Shown here: positions 1 through 6,828 of the stretch, in pieces
Numbering within the stretch: position 1 is the first letter of the stretch
Layout of the letters: the number at the start of each line of letters is the position of its first letter
DNA from: M55B132 sp964508895
GTDB taxonomy: Bacteria > Bacteroidota > Bacteroidia > Bacteroidales > B18-G4
DNA: 12,262 nucleotides
Reading direction: 5' to 3'
Assembly (NCBI GenBank): GCA_964508895.1
Contig: CAZDWF010000105.1
Coordinates: forward strand, 1 to 12,262
The notes under the pieces: model-generated
Told to the model about the DNA's origin: nothing
Database searches by the model: none
Seen by the model: only the letters and a program-made list of their open reading frames with translations
Made by a program: the position numbers and the translations under genes

Positions 1-2205
1 CCGTATACAACAAATGGCCATAATATAATAAAAGGTAAAGTGCTGAATGAGGTTTCCAATTCACCTTTGCCGGGAGTTTCAGTTTCGCTTAAGAGTACTA
101 CTGAAGGTACCATTACAGATGAATGGGGGAATTTTTCTATCGACACTGATTATGAATCAGGATCTCTGGTCTTTTCCTGTATTGGATTTATAAAACAGGA
201 AGTTGAGTTCACTTCTCATACAGAGTTCCTGCTTATTGTTTTACAACCAGATATAATCGACCTTACTGTTGTAAATATAAGTGCCAACAACAATGTCCCA
301 ACGATGTCTATTGCACAGGTGGATATTAATGTCAGGCCAGTTAGTACTTCACAGGATATATTAAGATATGTCCCGGGACTTTTTATTGCTCAGCATGCCG
401 GTGGAGGCAAATCAGAGCAGATATTTCTCAGGGGTTTTGATGCAGACCATGGAACCGATGTGAATATCTCAGTGGATGGGTTGCCTGTAAACATGGTTTC
501 ACAGGCTCACGGACAAGGGTATGCTGATTTGCATTGGTTGATCCCGGAACTCATAAGAGAAGTGGATTTTGGTAAAGGACCTTATTATGCCAGCAAAGGT
601 GATTTTGCTACTGCAGGATATGTGGAGTTTAAAACCCTGAATATGCTTGATAAAAATATGATAAAAATGGAAGCAGGGCAATTTAATACATTCAGGACTG
701 TCGGACTTTTTAATTTGCTGGGTAAAGAAGCAAAGAGAAGTGGCAGGAATGCTTTTGTGGCCATGGAATATTTTATGACGGATGGACCATTTCAGTCTTC
801 TCAGGATTTCAATCGTATAAATTTGTTTGCCAAATACAATCAGGTGGTTGATCAAAACAATCTCTTTACAATAACTGCATCGTTATTCAATAGTAATTGG
901 AATCAGTCTGGGCAGATACCTCAGACTGCAGTTGAAGATAATTTTGTCTCCCGATGGGGTTCGCTGGATCCTGGCGAGGGTGGAAACACTCAACGATATA
1001 ATCTTTCAGTTAAATCCTGGCATCAGACGAAAGGAGGAGGAGTGATTAATAATCTGATTTATTATACACGCTATAATTTCGACCTGTATTCGAATTTTAC
1101 GTTTTTCCTGGAAGATTCAATTAACGGTGATCAGATCAGGCAAAAGGAAAATCGAAACTTATATGGTTATAAGGGATCTTTTACTAAATCATACAGCATT
1201 GCCAGAGAGAATTCTGTTGAGATTAAGTTTGGTGGAGGATTAAGATATGACGAAATATTGAACTCTCAATTATTGCACACAAAAGAACGCTTTACCATCA
1301 TTGACACATCAAATTTTGGTGATATTAATGAAAGTAATTTAAACTTTTTCGGACAGGCTACATGGATGAAGAAAAAGTGGATGATAAATTTGGGTCTTCG
1401 TTTTGATGCATTTAAATTTGAATATGTTGACAGGACACTGGATGTATTCCAGCCGAAATCAAAATATCAGAATATAGTAAGCCCTAAGCTAAATGTTGCT
1501 TTTAATGCTTCTAAAAGAGTGCAGATTTACACCAAGCTGGGTAAGGGATTTCATTCCAATGATGCCAGGGTGGTAACAAGAAATGACAGTTTGCCAACTT
1601 TGCCGCTTAGCTATGGAACTGATCTGGGTATAAACTGGAAGCCTGCTTCACGATTAGTAATTAATTCGGCATTATGGTATATGTACCTGGAATCAGAAAT
1701 GGTATGGTCTGGTGATGCAGGTTCGTGGGAACCCAGCGGACAGTCGAGCAGGTATGGTGTTGACCTAAGCATTCGATGGCAAATCCTGAGTTGGTTGTTC
1801 TTTGACTCTGACATTAACTATTGCATTGCCAGGTTTGTTGATGAACCTGATGGTGAGGATTATGTGCCTTTGGCACCATTGTGGACTTCAACCGGAGGTG
1901 TTACTGTGAATCATTCAGGTGCCTGGAGTGGTGCAATACGATACCGCCATATGAGCAATAGGCCTGCAGACGAAATCAATTCAGTGACAGCGATTGGCTA
2001 TACGATCTTTGATCTGAAGCTTAATTATTCATATAATAAATGGACATTTGGGATTTCAATAGAAAACCTGTTTGATTCAGAATGGAATGAAGCACAGTTT
2101 GCTGGTGATTACAGGATCACTCCAGTCTCTGAACCAGAATATGGCTTAACATATACTCCAGGAATACCATTTTTTGTGAAAGCAGGAATAGTGATTGAAT
2201 TTTAG
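1..2205 (+). CDS. TonB-dependent outer-membrane receptor (5' partial)
   Basis: The reading frame is open from the first base, so the true start and signal peptide lie outside the window; a GTG at 40 is not the real start, because in-frame residues before it (HNIIKGKV) already begin the N-terminal domain. Numbering from the window edge, residues about 8-85 look like a carboxypeptidase-regulatory-like beta-sandwich (PLPGVSVSLK, then a GNFSI strand). About 115-205 is the plug, with LRGFDADHGTD near 143-153 and HGQGYADLH near 170-178. The rest, to residue 734, is rich in alternating aromatic beta strands and ends in Phe, as outer-membrane barrels do. Such receptors take up a scarce ligand using TonB energy. 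No SusD partner follows, so it is a classical receptor rather than a SusC-type one. The ligand is not recognisable. It converges on the regulator gene and is probably unrelated to the sulfur operon. Confidence 0.9.
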   Translation, partial: PYTTNGHNIIKGKVLNEVSNSPLPGVSVSLKSTTEGTITDEWGNFSIDTDYESGSLVFSCIGFIKQEVEFTSHTEFLLIVLQPDIIDLTVVNISANNNVPTMSIAQVDINVRPVSTSQDILRYVPGLFIAQHAGGGKSEQIFLRGFDADHGTDVNISVDGLPVNMVSQAHGQGYADLHWLIPELIREVDFGKGPYYASKGDFATAGYVEFKTLNMLDKNMIKMEAGQFNTFRTVGLFNLLGKEAKRSGRNAFVAMEYFMTDGPFQSSQDFNRINLFAKYNQVVDQNNLFTITASLFNSNWNQSGQIPQTAVEDNFVSRWGSLDPGEGGNTQRYNLSVKSWHQTKGGGVINNLIYYTRYNFDLYSNFTFFLEDSINGDQIRQKENRNLYGYKGSFTKSYSIARENSVEIKFGGGLRYDEILNSQLLHTKERFTIIDTSNFGDINESNLNFFGQATWMKKKWMINLGLRFDAFKFEYVDRTLDVFQPKSKYQNIVSPKLNVAFNASKRVQIYTKLGKGFHSNDARVVTRNDSLPTLPLSYGTDLGINWKPASRLVINSALWYMYLESEMVWSGDAGSWEPSGQSSRYGVDLSIRWQILSWLFFDSDINYCIARFVDEPDGEDYVPLAPLWTSTGGVTVNHSGAWSGAIRYRHMSNRPADEINSVTAIGYTIFDLKLNYSYNKWTFGISIENLFDSEWNEAQFAGDYRITPVSEPEYGLTYTPGIPFFVKAGIVIEF

Positions 2206-2213
2206 ATTGATAG

Positions 2214-2233
2214 ATCTTTCTTTGGAGAAAGAT
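2214..2233. repeat. Short perfect hairpin after the receptor gene
   Basis: ATCTTTCT and AGAAAGAT form an 8-bp perfect stem around a TTGG loop, beginning 9 bases after the receptor stop codon. No T-run follows on the + strand, so on its own it is a weak terminator. It may act as an mRNA 3'-end stabiliser upstream of the stronger hairpin at 2242-2275. Confidence 0.5.
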
Positions 2234-2241
2234 GATTCTTG

Positions 2242-2277
2242 AATAATGCCTCGTTACTTATAATGAGGCATTATTTT
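2242..2277. terminator. Terminator hairpin between convergent genes
   Basis: AATAATGCCTC (2242-2252) pairs perfectly with GAGGCATTATT (2265-2275). The stem can extend inward by one G-T and three A-T pairs to a CTTA loop, giving about 15 bp. On the + strand it ends in TTTT, which fits an intrinsic terminator for the receptor gene. The opposite regulator gene stops at 2276, directly against the stem, so the same hairpin lies right after that stop and could also end transcription coming from the right. The tail on that side is not T-rich, so termination in that direction is less certain. Confidence 0.75.
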
Positions 2278-2971
2278 ATCCGTTTTTTGCAATTTGCTCA
2301 AGTAATCTTCTATTCATGATAGAAATAGTTTTTCCTTCAAGATTGATAAGTCCATCATTATTGAAATCACTAATAATACGGCTTACGCTTTCTCTTGAGC
2401 TGCAGATTAGATCTGCCATGTCGTTTCTTGATAGTGGGAATTCAAATTCATCGTTTTCAAAAATTTTATCAGCAAAGAATAACAGGGATTCTGCAACTCT
2501 TCCTATAGTTTTCTTCTGATTTCTGTTAACGCATCTTTTGAAATTATCTAATACATCCTGGCATAAATTTACAATGATCTCATAAGCAAACTCACCATTT
2601 TTATTTATAAATGATTTAAATGCATCTACATCAATAAAACAGGCAATCGTATCTGTTAATGCAATCGCAGAATATTGATTAATATTCTGACCAAGTGTTG
2701 TTGGTATACTTGTGTATGCAGGAGCTTTAACTATTTTTATGATCTGATCTCTGGCATTCCCTTTCATATGCAATTTGATCAGCCCTGTTTTAAGATAAAT
2801 GATGTTTGTGGAAAATGCATCCTGCTTGAAAATTATTTCCCCTTTACTATATGAAACCTGTGCGCATTTACTCTCAAGCGTTTCAAGTTCATTTTCAGTT
2901 AAAACTCTTGCTGCTTTTGAGATAAAGAGGCATTTTGTACAAGGGTATTTTTCTATTAAAGTGTCTTTCAT
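2276..2971 (-). CDS. Crp/Fnr-family transcriptional regulator with N-terminal CxxC
   Basis: The 231-residue length and layout are typical of Crp/Fnr regulators. A cyclic-nucleotide-type beta-roll spans about 25-115 (SKGEIIFKQ near 42-50), then a long dimer helix about 118-150, then a winged helix about 152-225. The recognition helix carries SSRESVSR (191-198). R193, E194 and R198 align with the three DNA-reading residues of E. coli CRP, while S197 is as in FNR. C11 and C14 form a CxxC, and C111 falls where FNR has its internal cluster ligand (TIACFIDVDAF). The third N-terminal FNR ligand is missing; C36 is a possible substitute. It may sense oxygen, NO or redox state through Fe-S or haem; HcpR-type regulators have similar size and site preference, but I cannot assign it. 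It is divergent from the sulfur operon, which makes it the obvious candidate controller. Confidence 0.9.
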   Translation of the reverse strand: MKDTLIEKYPCTKCLFISKAARVLTENELETLESKCAQVSYSKGEIIFKQDAFSTNIIYLKTGLIKLHMKGNARDQIIKIVKAPAYTSIPTTLGQNINQYSAIALTDTIACFIDVDAFKSFINKNGEFAYEIIVNLCQDVLDNFKRCVNRNQKKTIGRVAESLLFFADKIFENDEFEFPLSRNDMADLICSSRESVSRIISDFNNDGLINLEGKTISIMNRRLLEQIAKNG

Positions 2972-2981
2972 TATTTTGTAT

Positions 2982-2997
2982 TGTGATGTTAATCACA
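2982..2997. promoter_or_regulatory. Likely Crp/Fnr-type operator (perfect inverted repeat)
   Basis: TGTGAT-GTTA-ATCACA is a perfect 6+6 inverted repeat and matches the CRP-type pattern TGTGA-N6-TCACA exactly. It lies 11-26 bases upstream of the Crp/Fnr gene's start codon, inside the 148-bp region it shares with the divergent sulfur operon. That position suggests autoregulation, and possibly control of the operon. The centre is about 130 bases from the first tusA start codon and roughly 95-100 from the predicted start of transcription, which is far for direct activation. Confidence 0.65.
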
Positions 2998-3050
2998 TCC
3001 TAATTTGTTAAAATAAATAATTGCAAATACTGAAACTCACTCACAAGCTC

Positions 3051-3081
3051 TTTTCTGATATTATCTACTCTGATATATTTG
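3051..3081 (+). promoter_or_regulatory. Candidate Bacteroidota-type promoter of the sulfur operon
   Basis: TATATTTG at 3074-3081 matches the Bacteroidota -7 element TAnnTTTG. TTTT at 3051-3054 sits 19 bases upstream, where TTTG is expected, so the -33 element is imperfect. Transcription would begin near 3088, about 30 bases before the first tusA start codon. No second convincing promoter is visible between the operon genes. Confidence 0.45.
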
Positions 3082-3119
3082 CTTAAGTTATTTACAAAAG
3101 TAATTTAAATTAATTAGGA

Positions 3120-3356
3120 ATGGGAAATAAAATTGACAAAACTCTTGATTGCAAAGGGCTTTCTTGTCCAATGCCAATGTTAAAATTAGCTAAGACCATA
3201 AAGCAACTTAAGTCAGAAGAAATTCTTGAAATGCTGGGTACTGATCCTGGGACAAAATCAGACATTGTACGCTGGTGTGAAAAATCCGGAAATACATTAC
3301 TGGAACAGGATGAACTTGAAGGTGGAGTGTTTCGCTTTGTAATTAAGAAAAACTAG
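3120..3356 (+). CDS. tusA: TusA-family sulfur carrier protein (first copy)
   Basis: A 78-residue protein of the usual TusA (SirA) length and fold. DCKGLSCPMPMLKLAK (10-25) is the signature, with C16 as the sulfur-accepting cysteine of CPxP; the DPGTKSDI stretch (42-49) and C-terminal FRFVIKK strand also match. TusA proteins carry sulfur as a cysteine persulfide between partners in the cytoplasm. A second cysteine, C53, lies in RWCEKSGN. AGGA just before the ATG supports the start. It is the first gene of the operon and is followed at once by a YeeE/YedE transporter, the pairing also seen with E. coli YeeD and YeeE, so it probably takes sulfur from that channel. A second, diverged tusA lies at 6143. 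Confidence 0.93.
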   Translation: MGNKIDKTLDCKGLSCPMPMLKLAKTIKQLKSEEILEMLGTDPGTKSDIVRWCEKSGNTLLEQDELEGGVFRFVIKKN

Positions 3357-3360
3357 GAGG
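3355..3360 (+). promoter_or_regulatory. Strong ribosome-binding site of the transporter gene
   Basis: AGGAGG overlaps the TAG stop of the first tusA gene and sits 5 bases before the transporter ATG. It fixes that start and suggests translation of the two genes is coupled. Most other genes in this operon lack such a clear site. Confidence 0.7.
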
Positions 3361-3365
3361 TTGCT

Positions 3366-4580
3366 ATGGCTGCCAATGATAAGGAAGGAAGTATAATAAA
3401 ACAGCTGTTCAATGTTTTCTTTGCAAAACACTGGCCTGTTTGGGTGGGAGGATTGATACTTGCCACTCTTAATATATTACTTTTTGCAATTAAAAGTCCA
3501 TGGGGAGCGAGTGGAGGTATAAACAACTGGGGAGAAAATGTTTATCATCTTTTTGGAGCCATGGGACTGGATCATATAACTCCTGTTAATGGAAGCTTAT
3601 ATGGTATGTTATGTTTGTTTTTGATAATTGGTTCGTTTATAGGAGCTTTATTGTCAAAGGAATTTGCTTTCAGGATTCCTCCTAAGGGTGAGTTGGTAAA
3701 AGGATTTTTAGGGGGTGGATTAATGGCCATAGGAGCTACATTTGGAATAGGTTGTACAATTGGCTCATTCTTTAGTGGTATGCCAGCCTTATCAGGAGGC
3801 GCAATCATTTTTACTATAGGCTTATTCCTGGGAGTAATTGTTGCATTGAAATATCTTATTTGGGAAATGGAAAGGTTCCCATCATTTAGTACAGGAAAGA
3901 GTTACACTTTTCTTGCCGTTACTGGTAAATCTGGAACCTGGCAAAAGATCCTTGGTTGGATAGTGTTTATTGCAACTCTTTTTATTGCTTATGCATTTGC
4001 TGGTAATAATGATACCATGACATGGTTTATTGTTATAGGTATGCTGATGGGGCTAATTTGTCAGAGGGCAAGATTTTGCATAGTAAAGGCATTCAGAGAT
4101 CCTTTCATGACAGGTGAGGCTGATGGATCAGTCGGTGTAATGGCAGGTCTGGTACTAAGCCTTTTTGGCTTTATGATTATAAAGTATTTTGGAATTAGTG
4201 TGGGAGATATAGCTCTTAGAGCAAGAGAGATGACATGGGTGTTCCCACATTTTTTCTTTAGAGCAATTATTGGGGGATTTATCTTCGGACTTGGAATGAC
4301 AATCGCAGGAGGATGTGCCGTAGGTACGCTGTGGAGAGTTGGTGAAGGTCAGGTTAAGCTCTGGGCTTCTGCTCTTGGTTTCCTTTTGATCTCTCCCATT
4401 TCAAAACACTTTATTGTTCCTCCTATTGTTAAATGTCTTCCTCAGAGCTGGGATTTTAAAAGTTTCCTTCCAGATTACATTGGATATAGTGGGTCATTTT
4501 TCCTTGTGTTGTTTGTGATATTTATATGGTACTACTTTGTTAAATGGAATGAGAAAACCGGAAAGTTCAGTGCCTTTTAA
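3366..4580 (+). CDS. yeeE: YeeE/YedE-family sulfur (thiosulfate-type) membrane transporter
   Basis: A 404-residue polytopic membrane protein with about nine to ten hydrophobic segments (for example near 24-44, 78-97, 144-163, 194-212, 217-236, 255-274, 332-350 and 373-392). It shows the two-fold repeat of the family: a first half with FGIGCTIG (C130) and a second with AGGCAVGTLWR (C317). QRARFC (233-238) is the typical linking motif, with C232 and C238. In E. coli YeeE, conserved cysteines along the pore relay thiosulfate inward, and C130 and C317 fit that role. It is longer than E. coli YeeE, mainly through extra N-terminal and loop residues. Flanked by tusA and two rhodanese lipoproteins, it probably imports thiosulfate or another sulfane-sulfur compound; the exact substrate is inferred. 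Confidence 0.9.
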   Translation: MAANDKEGSIIKQLFNVFFAKHWPVWVGGLILATLNILLFAIKSPWGASGGINNWGENVYHLFGAMGLDHITPVNGSLYGMLCLFLIIGSFIGALLSKEFAFRIPPKGELVKGFLGGGLMAIGATFGIGCTIGSFFSGMPALSGGAIIFTIGLFLGVIVALKYLIWEMERFPSFSTGKSYTFLAVTGKSGTWQKILGWIVFIATLFIAYAFAGNNDTMTWFIVIGMLMGLICQRARFCIVKAFRDPFMTGEADGSVGVMAGLVLSLFGFMIIKYFGISVGDIALRAREMTWVFPHFFFRAIIGGFIFGLGMTIAGGCAVGTLWRVGEGQVKLWASALGFLLISPISKHFIVPPIVKCLPQSWDFKSFLPDYIGYSGSFFLVLFVIFIWYYFVKWNEKTGKFSAF

Positions 4581-4582
4581 TT

Positions 4583-5107
4583 ATGCAATTAAAATTGAAA
4601 AAAATGAAGAATTTATTATACATATTACTACTGATAATCATTTCTGTAGCATGTACGGCCAGATATGAAAATGGAAAGGAGATGGCTGGTGAAGTCATGT
4701 ATGATATTCTACAAATATCTGTTGAGGAATTAAAAACCAAAATGTCAAATGATGAAGAATTCCATCTCCTGGATGTCAGACAGTCTACAGAATATAAAAA
4801 GGGATTTATTAATCAGGATTTTGATTATAACTTTTACATACAACCCATAAATGTTCCAAGAGGAATTCTGGAATTCAGAATTACGGATGCTGATTTTTGG
4901 AGCAATTATTTTGAAGGTTTACCACACAAAGATTCCTCTGAGATAATAGTTTATTGCAAATCAGGATCCAGATCTTTGCTTGCAGCAAAAACATTATTGA
5001 AACTTGGATACAAAAATGTGAAGAATCTAAGTGGTGGTTATAATGCTTTTAATCCCAATCACGAAGACCTGTCACCTAAGGAAGAAGAATCAGGATGTGG
5101 TGGTTGA
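4583..5107 (+). CDS. Rhodanese-domain lipoprotein, active-site cysteine present
   Basis: The 174-residue protein begins with a basic start, a hydrophobic run and a lipobox-like ISVAC ending at C24, so it is probably a lipoprotein acting outside the inner membrane. A rhodanese domain spans about 42-160: LLDVRQSTEY (62-71) is the CH2A-type motif, and VYCKSGSRS (123-131) is the active-site loop with C125 as the sulfur-accepting cysteine. GGYNAF closes the domain. There is an insertion of about ten residues (near 76-88) before VPRG compared with the next gene. The tail is acidic and ends in SGCGG. The gene starts 2 bases after yeeE; an in-frame ATG at 4604 is an equally reasonable start and still keeps the signal. 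Role: probably collects or transfers sulfane sulfur near the transporter. Confidence 0.88.
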   Translation: MQLKLKKMKNLLYILLLIIISVACTARYENGKEMAGEVMYDILQISVEELKTKMSNDEEFHLLDVRQSTEYKKGFINQDFDYNFYIQPINVPRGILEFRITDADFWSNYFEGLPHKDSSEIIVYCKSGSRSLLAAKTLLKLGYKNVKNLSGGYNAFNPNHEDLSPKEEESGCGG

Positions 5108-5139
5108 AAAAATTTTGTTAAAGGATAAAAAATAAAGTA

Positions 5140-5664
5140 ATGAAAAATTGTAGTTTGAGTCAATTCATTCAAAGCAGAAATATCAGGTTTATACTTGTTG
5201 TTATTCCTCTGTTTTTTCTTTGTTGTACTAATGTGTTAAAACAGGAAAGTCTTGAAGAGATGGTTGATAATGCAAAGCAAAATGCTGATATAATCACTGT
5301 TGAGGATGTTGAGAAAATAGTAAATAGTGAAACTGATAGTGATTATATAATTATTGACTGCAGACAAAATGAGGATTACCTGGAAGCACATATTCCTGGA
5401 GCAATTAATATATCCAGAGGTACACTTGAGTTTTCAAATAAGATATCTAACAGAAGGGACGAAATTTATATTTACGGATATACTGATGCCTGTTCTGCTC
5501 TTGCAGCTGAAGCATTACGAAAATTAAAATACCATAAAGTGAAAATGATTGAGGATGGTTGGGAACGTTGGTTAGAAAAGTATCCGGAATTGTTCGAATC
5601 CGGTGCCGGAGAAGGAGAAGCTGAAGAGGTTCCAAAGATTGAAGAATCAGGTGGTTGCGGTTGA
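5140..5664 (+). CDS. Rhodanese-domain lipoprotein lacking the usual active-site cysteine
   Basis: Also 174 residues. A hydrophobic signal (about 16-28) ends in LFFLCC, giving a probable lipoprotein cysteine at C28 or C29. The rhodanese domain spans about 52-150, with IIDCRQNEDYLEAHIPGAIN (71-90) and a typical DGWERW end. The active-site loop aligns as IYGYTDACSALAAEAL, which puts Gly113 where the catalytic cysteine should be. C74 (DCR) and C118 are the only other domain cysteines. The acidic tail ends in ESGGCG, matching the preceding protein, and RGTLEF matches RGILEF there, so the pair probably arose by duplication. It may bind rather than transfer sulfur, or use C118 or the tail cysteine. 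It is 32 bases downstream of its relative. Confidence 0.87.
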   Translation: MKNCSLSQFIQSRNIRFILVVIPLFFLCCTNVLKQESLEEMVDNAKQNADIITVEDVEKIVNSETDSDYIIIDCRQNEDYLEAHIPGAINISRGTLEFSNKISNRRDEIYIYGYTDACSALAAEALRKLKYHKVKMIEDGWERWLEKYPELFESGAGEGEAEEVPKIEESGGCG

Positions 5665-5711
5665 TGAAATACAGATAGATAAAAGAATATATAAACTAAA
5701 AATAAATAATC

Positions 5712-6125
5712 ATGGCAAAATTATGTATGGGGCTTTTTTCAGGAAGTCTTGATAAATTAACAGCAGCAGGAGTAATCTTAAGTGGTGCAGCTGCCGATGA
5801 TATGGATGTGGAAGTTTTTGTTCTGCTTCAGGGTGCTCGTGCATTTATTAAAGGTAATGAAGATAATATTAATAACCTGGCTGAAGCATCACATCTTAAG
5901 GATCAGTTTATGAGATCACTTGAAGAGCTTAATGTTTCTACATGGTACGAATTTTTTAACATGGCAAAGGATTTAACAAACGTGAAAATATATATCTGCA
6001 GTCTGGCTGGTAAGATATGGGGAGGAGAAAAGCTTGAGGATTTCAATGATCTTGTAGATGATATATGTGGTATAGGAGAATACCTTACCTCAGCTGAGGG
6101 ATCAGATATTCATTTATTTATATAA
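5712..6125 (+). CDS. DsrE-family sulfur-relay protein
   Basis: A 137-residue soluble protein. It opens with a beta strand and a GSLDKLTAAGVILSGAAA helix typical of DsrE/DsrF-like folds, followed by VEVFVLLQGARAF. The key motif is VKIYICSLAGKIWGG (91-105) with C96, and DDICGIGEYL (116-125) with C119. These resemble the ACxMS...G and GVATYL regions of DsrE2/DsrE3-type proteins, where the first cysteine carries a persulfide. C5 is a third cysteine. It has no membrane segment, so it differs from membrane-anchored DsrE2. DsrE-type proteins swap sulfur with TusA, and a tusA gene follows 17 bases later. I infer a sulfur-trafficking role in the cytoplasm; the exact subtype is uncertain. Confidence 0.8.
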   Translation: MAKLCMGLFSGSLDKLTAAGVILSGAAADDMDVEVFVLLQGARAFIKGNEDNINNLAEASHLKDQFMRSLEELNVSTWYEFFNMAKDLTNVKIYICSLAGKIWGGEKLEDFNDLVDDICGIGEYLTSAEGSDIHLFI

Positions 6126-6142
6126 ACTAAAAAATTAAAGCA

Positions 6143-6394
6143 ATGACAAATGATGAATTATTAGTATTAGAAGTTGATAAAACTGTTGATGCAAGAGGAA
6201 CAGCCTGTCCGGGTCCTTTGCTCGAAGCAAAAAAGGCAATTGGAACCATTGATTCAGGAGAGGTAATGGAAGTATTATCTGCTGATGAAGGTACAAAAAG
6301 AGATATACCTAAATGGGCAAATAAGAAAGGACATGACTATCTGGGGACTGTTGAAGAATCAGGCTTTTTTAAAATTTATTTAAAAAAGGCTTAA
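6143..6394 (+). CDS. tusA: TusA-family sulfur carrier protein (second copy)
   Basis: An 83-residue protein with the TusA signature DARGTACPGPLLEAKKAI (16-33). C22 is the only cysteine and the expected persulfide site of the CPxP motif. ADEGTKRDIPKWANKKGHD (47-65) and the C-terminal FKIYLKK strand complete the fold. It differs clearly from the first copy, with CPGP instead of CPMP and a longer N-terminus, so the two probably serve different partners. Placed between DsrE and the MvhD/HdrA genes, this copy is the likelier one to hand sulfur to, or take it from, the redox complex. The next gene begins one base after its stop. Confidence 0.93.
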   Translation: MTNDELLVLEVDKTVDARGTACPGPLLEAKKAIGTIDSGEVMEVLSADEGTKRDIPKWANKKGHDYLGTVEESGFFKIYLKKA

Positions 6395-6395
6395 T

Positions 6396-6788
6396 ATGAC
6401 TGAAAGCAAAAAGGCTTCAAAAATTCTTGTTTTCTCCACAGAAAAAATTTCAGACCCTGCCATTGATTTGGCAGGATTGCTTAAACAGTATTATCCCCCG
6501 ACCGTATATACTATTGATGTTCCTTGTTCAAGCAGTATAAAGCCAAAATGGATATTGTATGCTTTTGAGACAGGCTTTGATGGCGTTTTTATAGCGGCAG
6601 ATGGGACTGATTGTCCTTTTAGTGATTCATGTACCGAGAATACTGGAATTATTGTGGAGAAAACTCACAAATTAATGAAGGAAAAAGGCATTGATCCTTC
6701 AAAATTAAAAATGGCAGCAATTTGCTCAGTATGCTCTGAACCTTTTGTTAAGCATATGAAAAATTTTGTTACAGCATTATCAGAATAA
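6396..6788 (+). CDS. MvhD-like (hydrogenase iron-sulfur subunit) protein, free-standing
   Basis: A 130-residue protein whose pattern follows the MvhD/FlpD family: PPTVYTIDVPCSSSIKPKW (34-52), then FETGFDGVFIAADGTDCPF (57-75), then helix-rich residues and a SVCSEPF stretch (111-117). In methanogens MvhD carries a 2Fe-2S cluster and passes electrons between hydrogenase and HdrA; in many bacteria the domain is fused to the C-terminus of an HdrA-like protein, as in QmoB. Here it is a separate gene just before two HdrA-like genes that lack it. The cysteines are C44, C73, C79, C110 and C113. The usual CxxC near the N-terminus reads STEKISD here, so the cluster ligands must differ or the cluster is lost. 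No hydrogenase genes are in the window. Confidence 0.75.
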   Translation: MTESKKASKILVFSTEKISDPAIDLAGLLKQYYPPTVYTIDVPCSSSIKPKWILYAFETGFDGVFIAADGTDCPFSDSCTENTGIIVEKTHKLMKEKGIDPSKLKMAAICSVCSEPFVKHMKNFVTALSE

Positions 6789-6828
6789 TTGTCAAAGGTT
6801 CTATTAAAATCATTGAACTAATTAGAAT

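Noticed and set aside
40..42. GTG as the start codon of the receptor gene
   Set aside because: The frame is open back to base 1, and residues before it already belong to the carboxypeptidase-regulatory-like domain; no signal peptide would follow this GTG.
3041..3046. TCACAA half-site as a second Crp/Fnr operator closer to the operon promoter
   Set aside because: The matching left half is not present at the right spacing; a single half-site is expected by chance in this AT-rich region.
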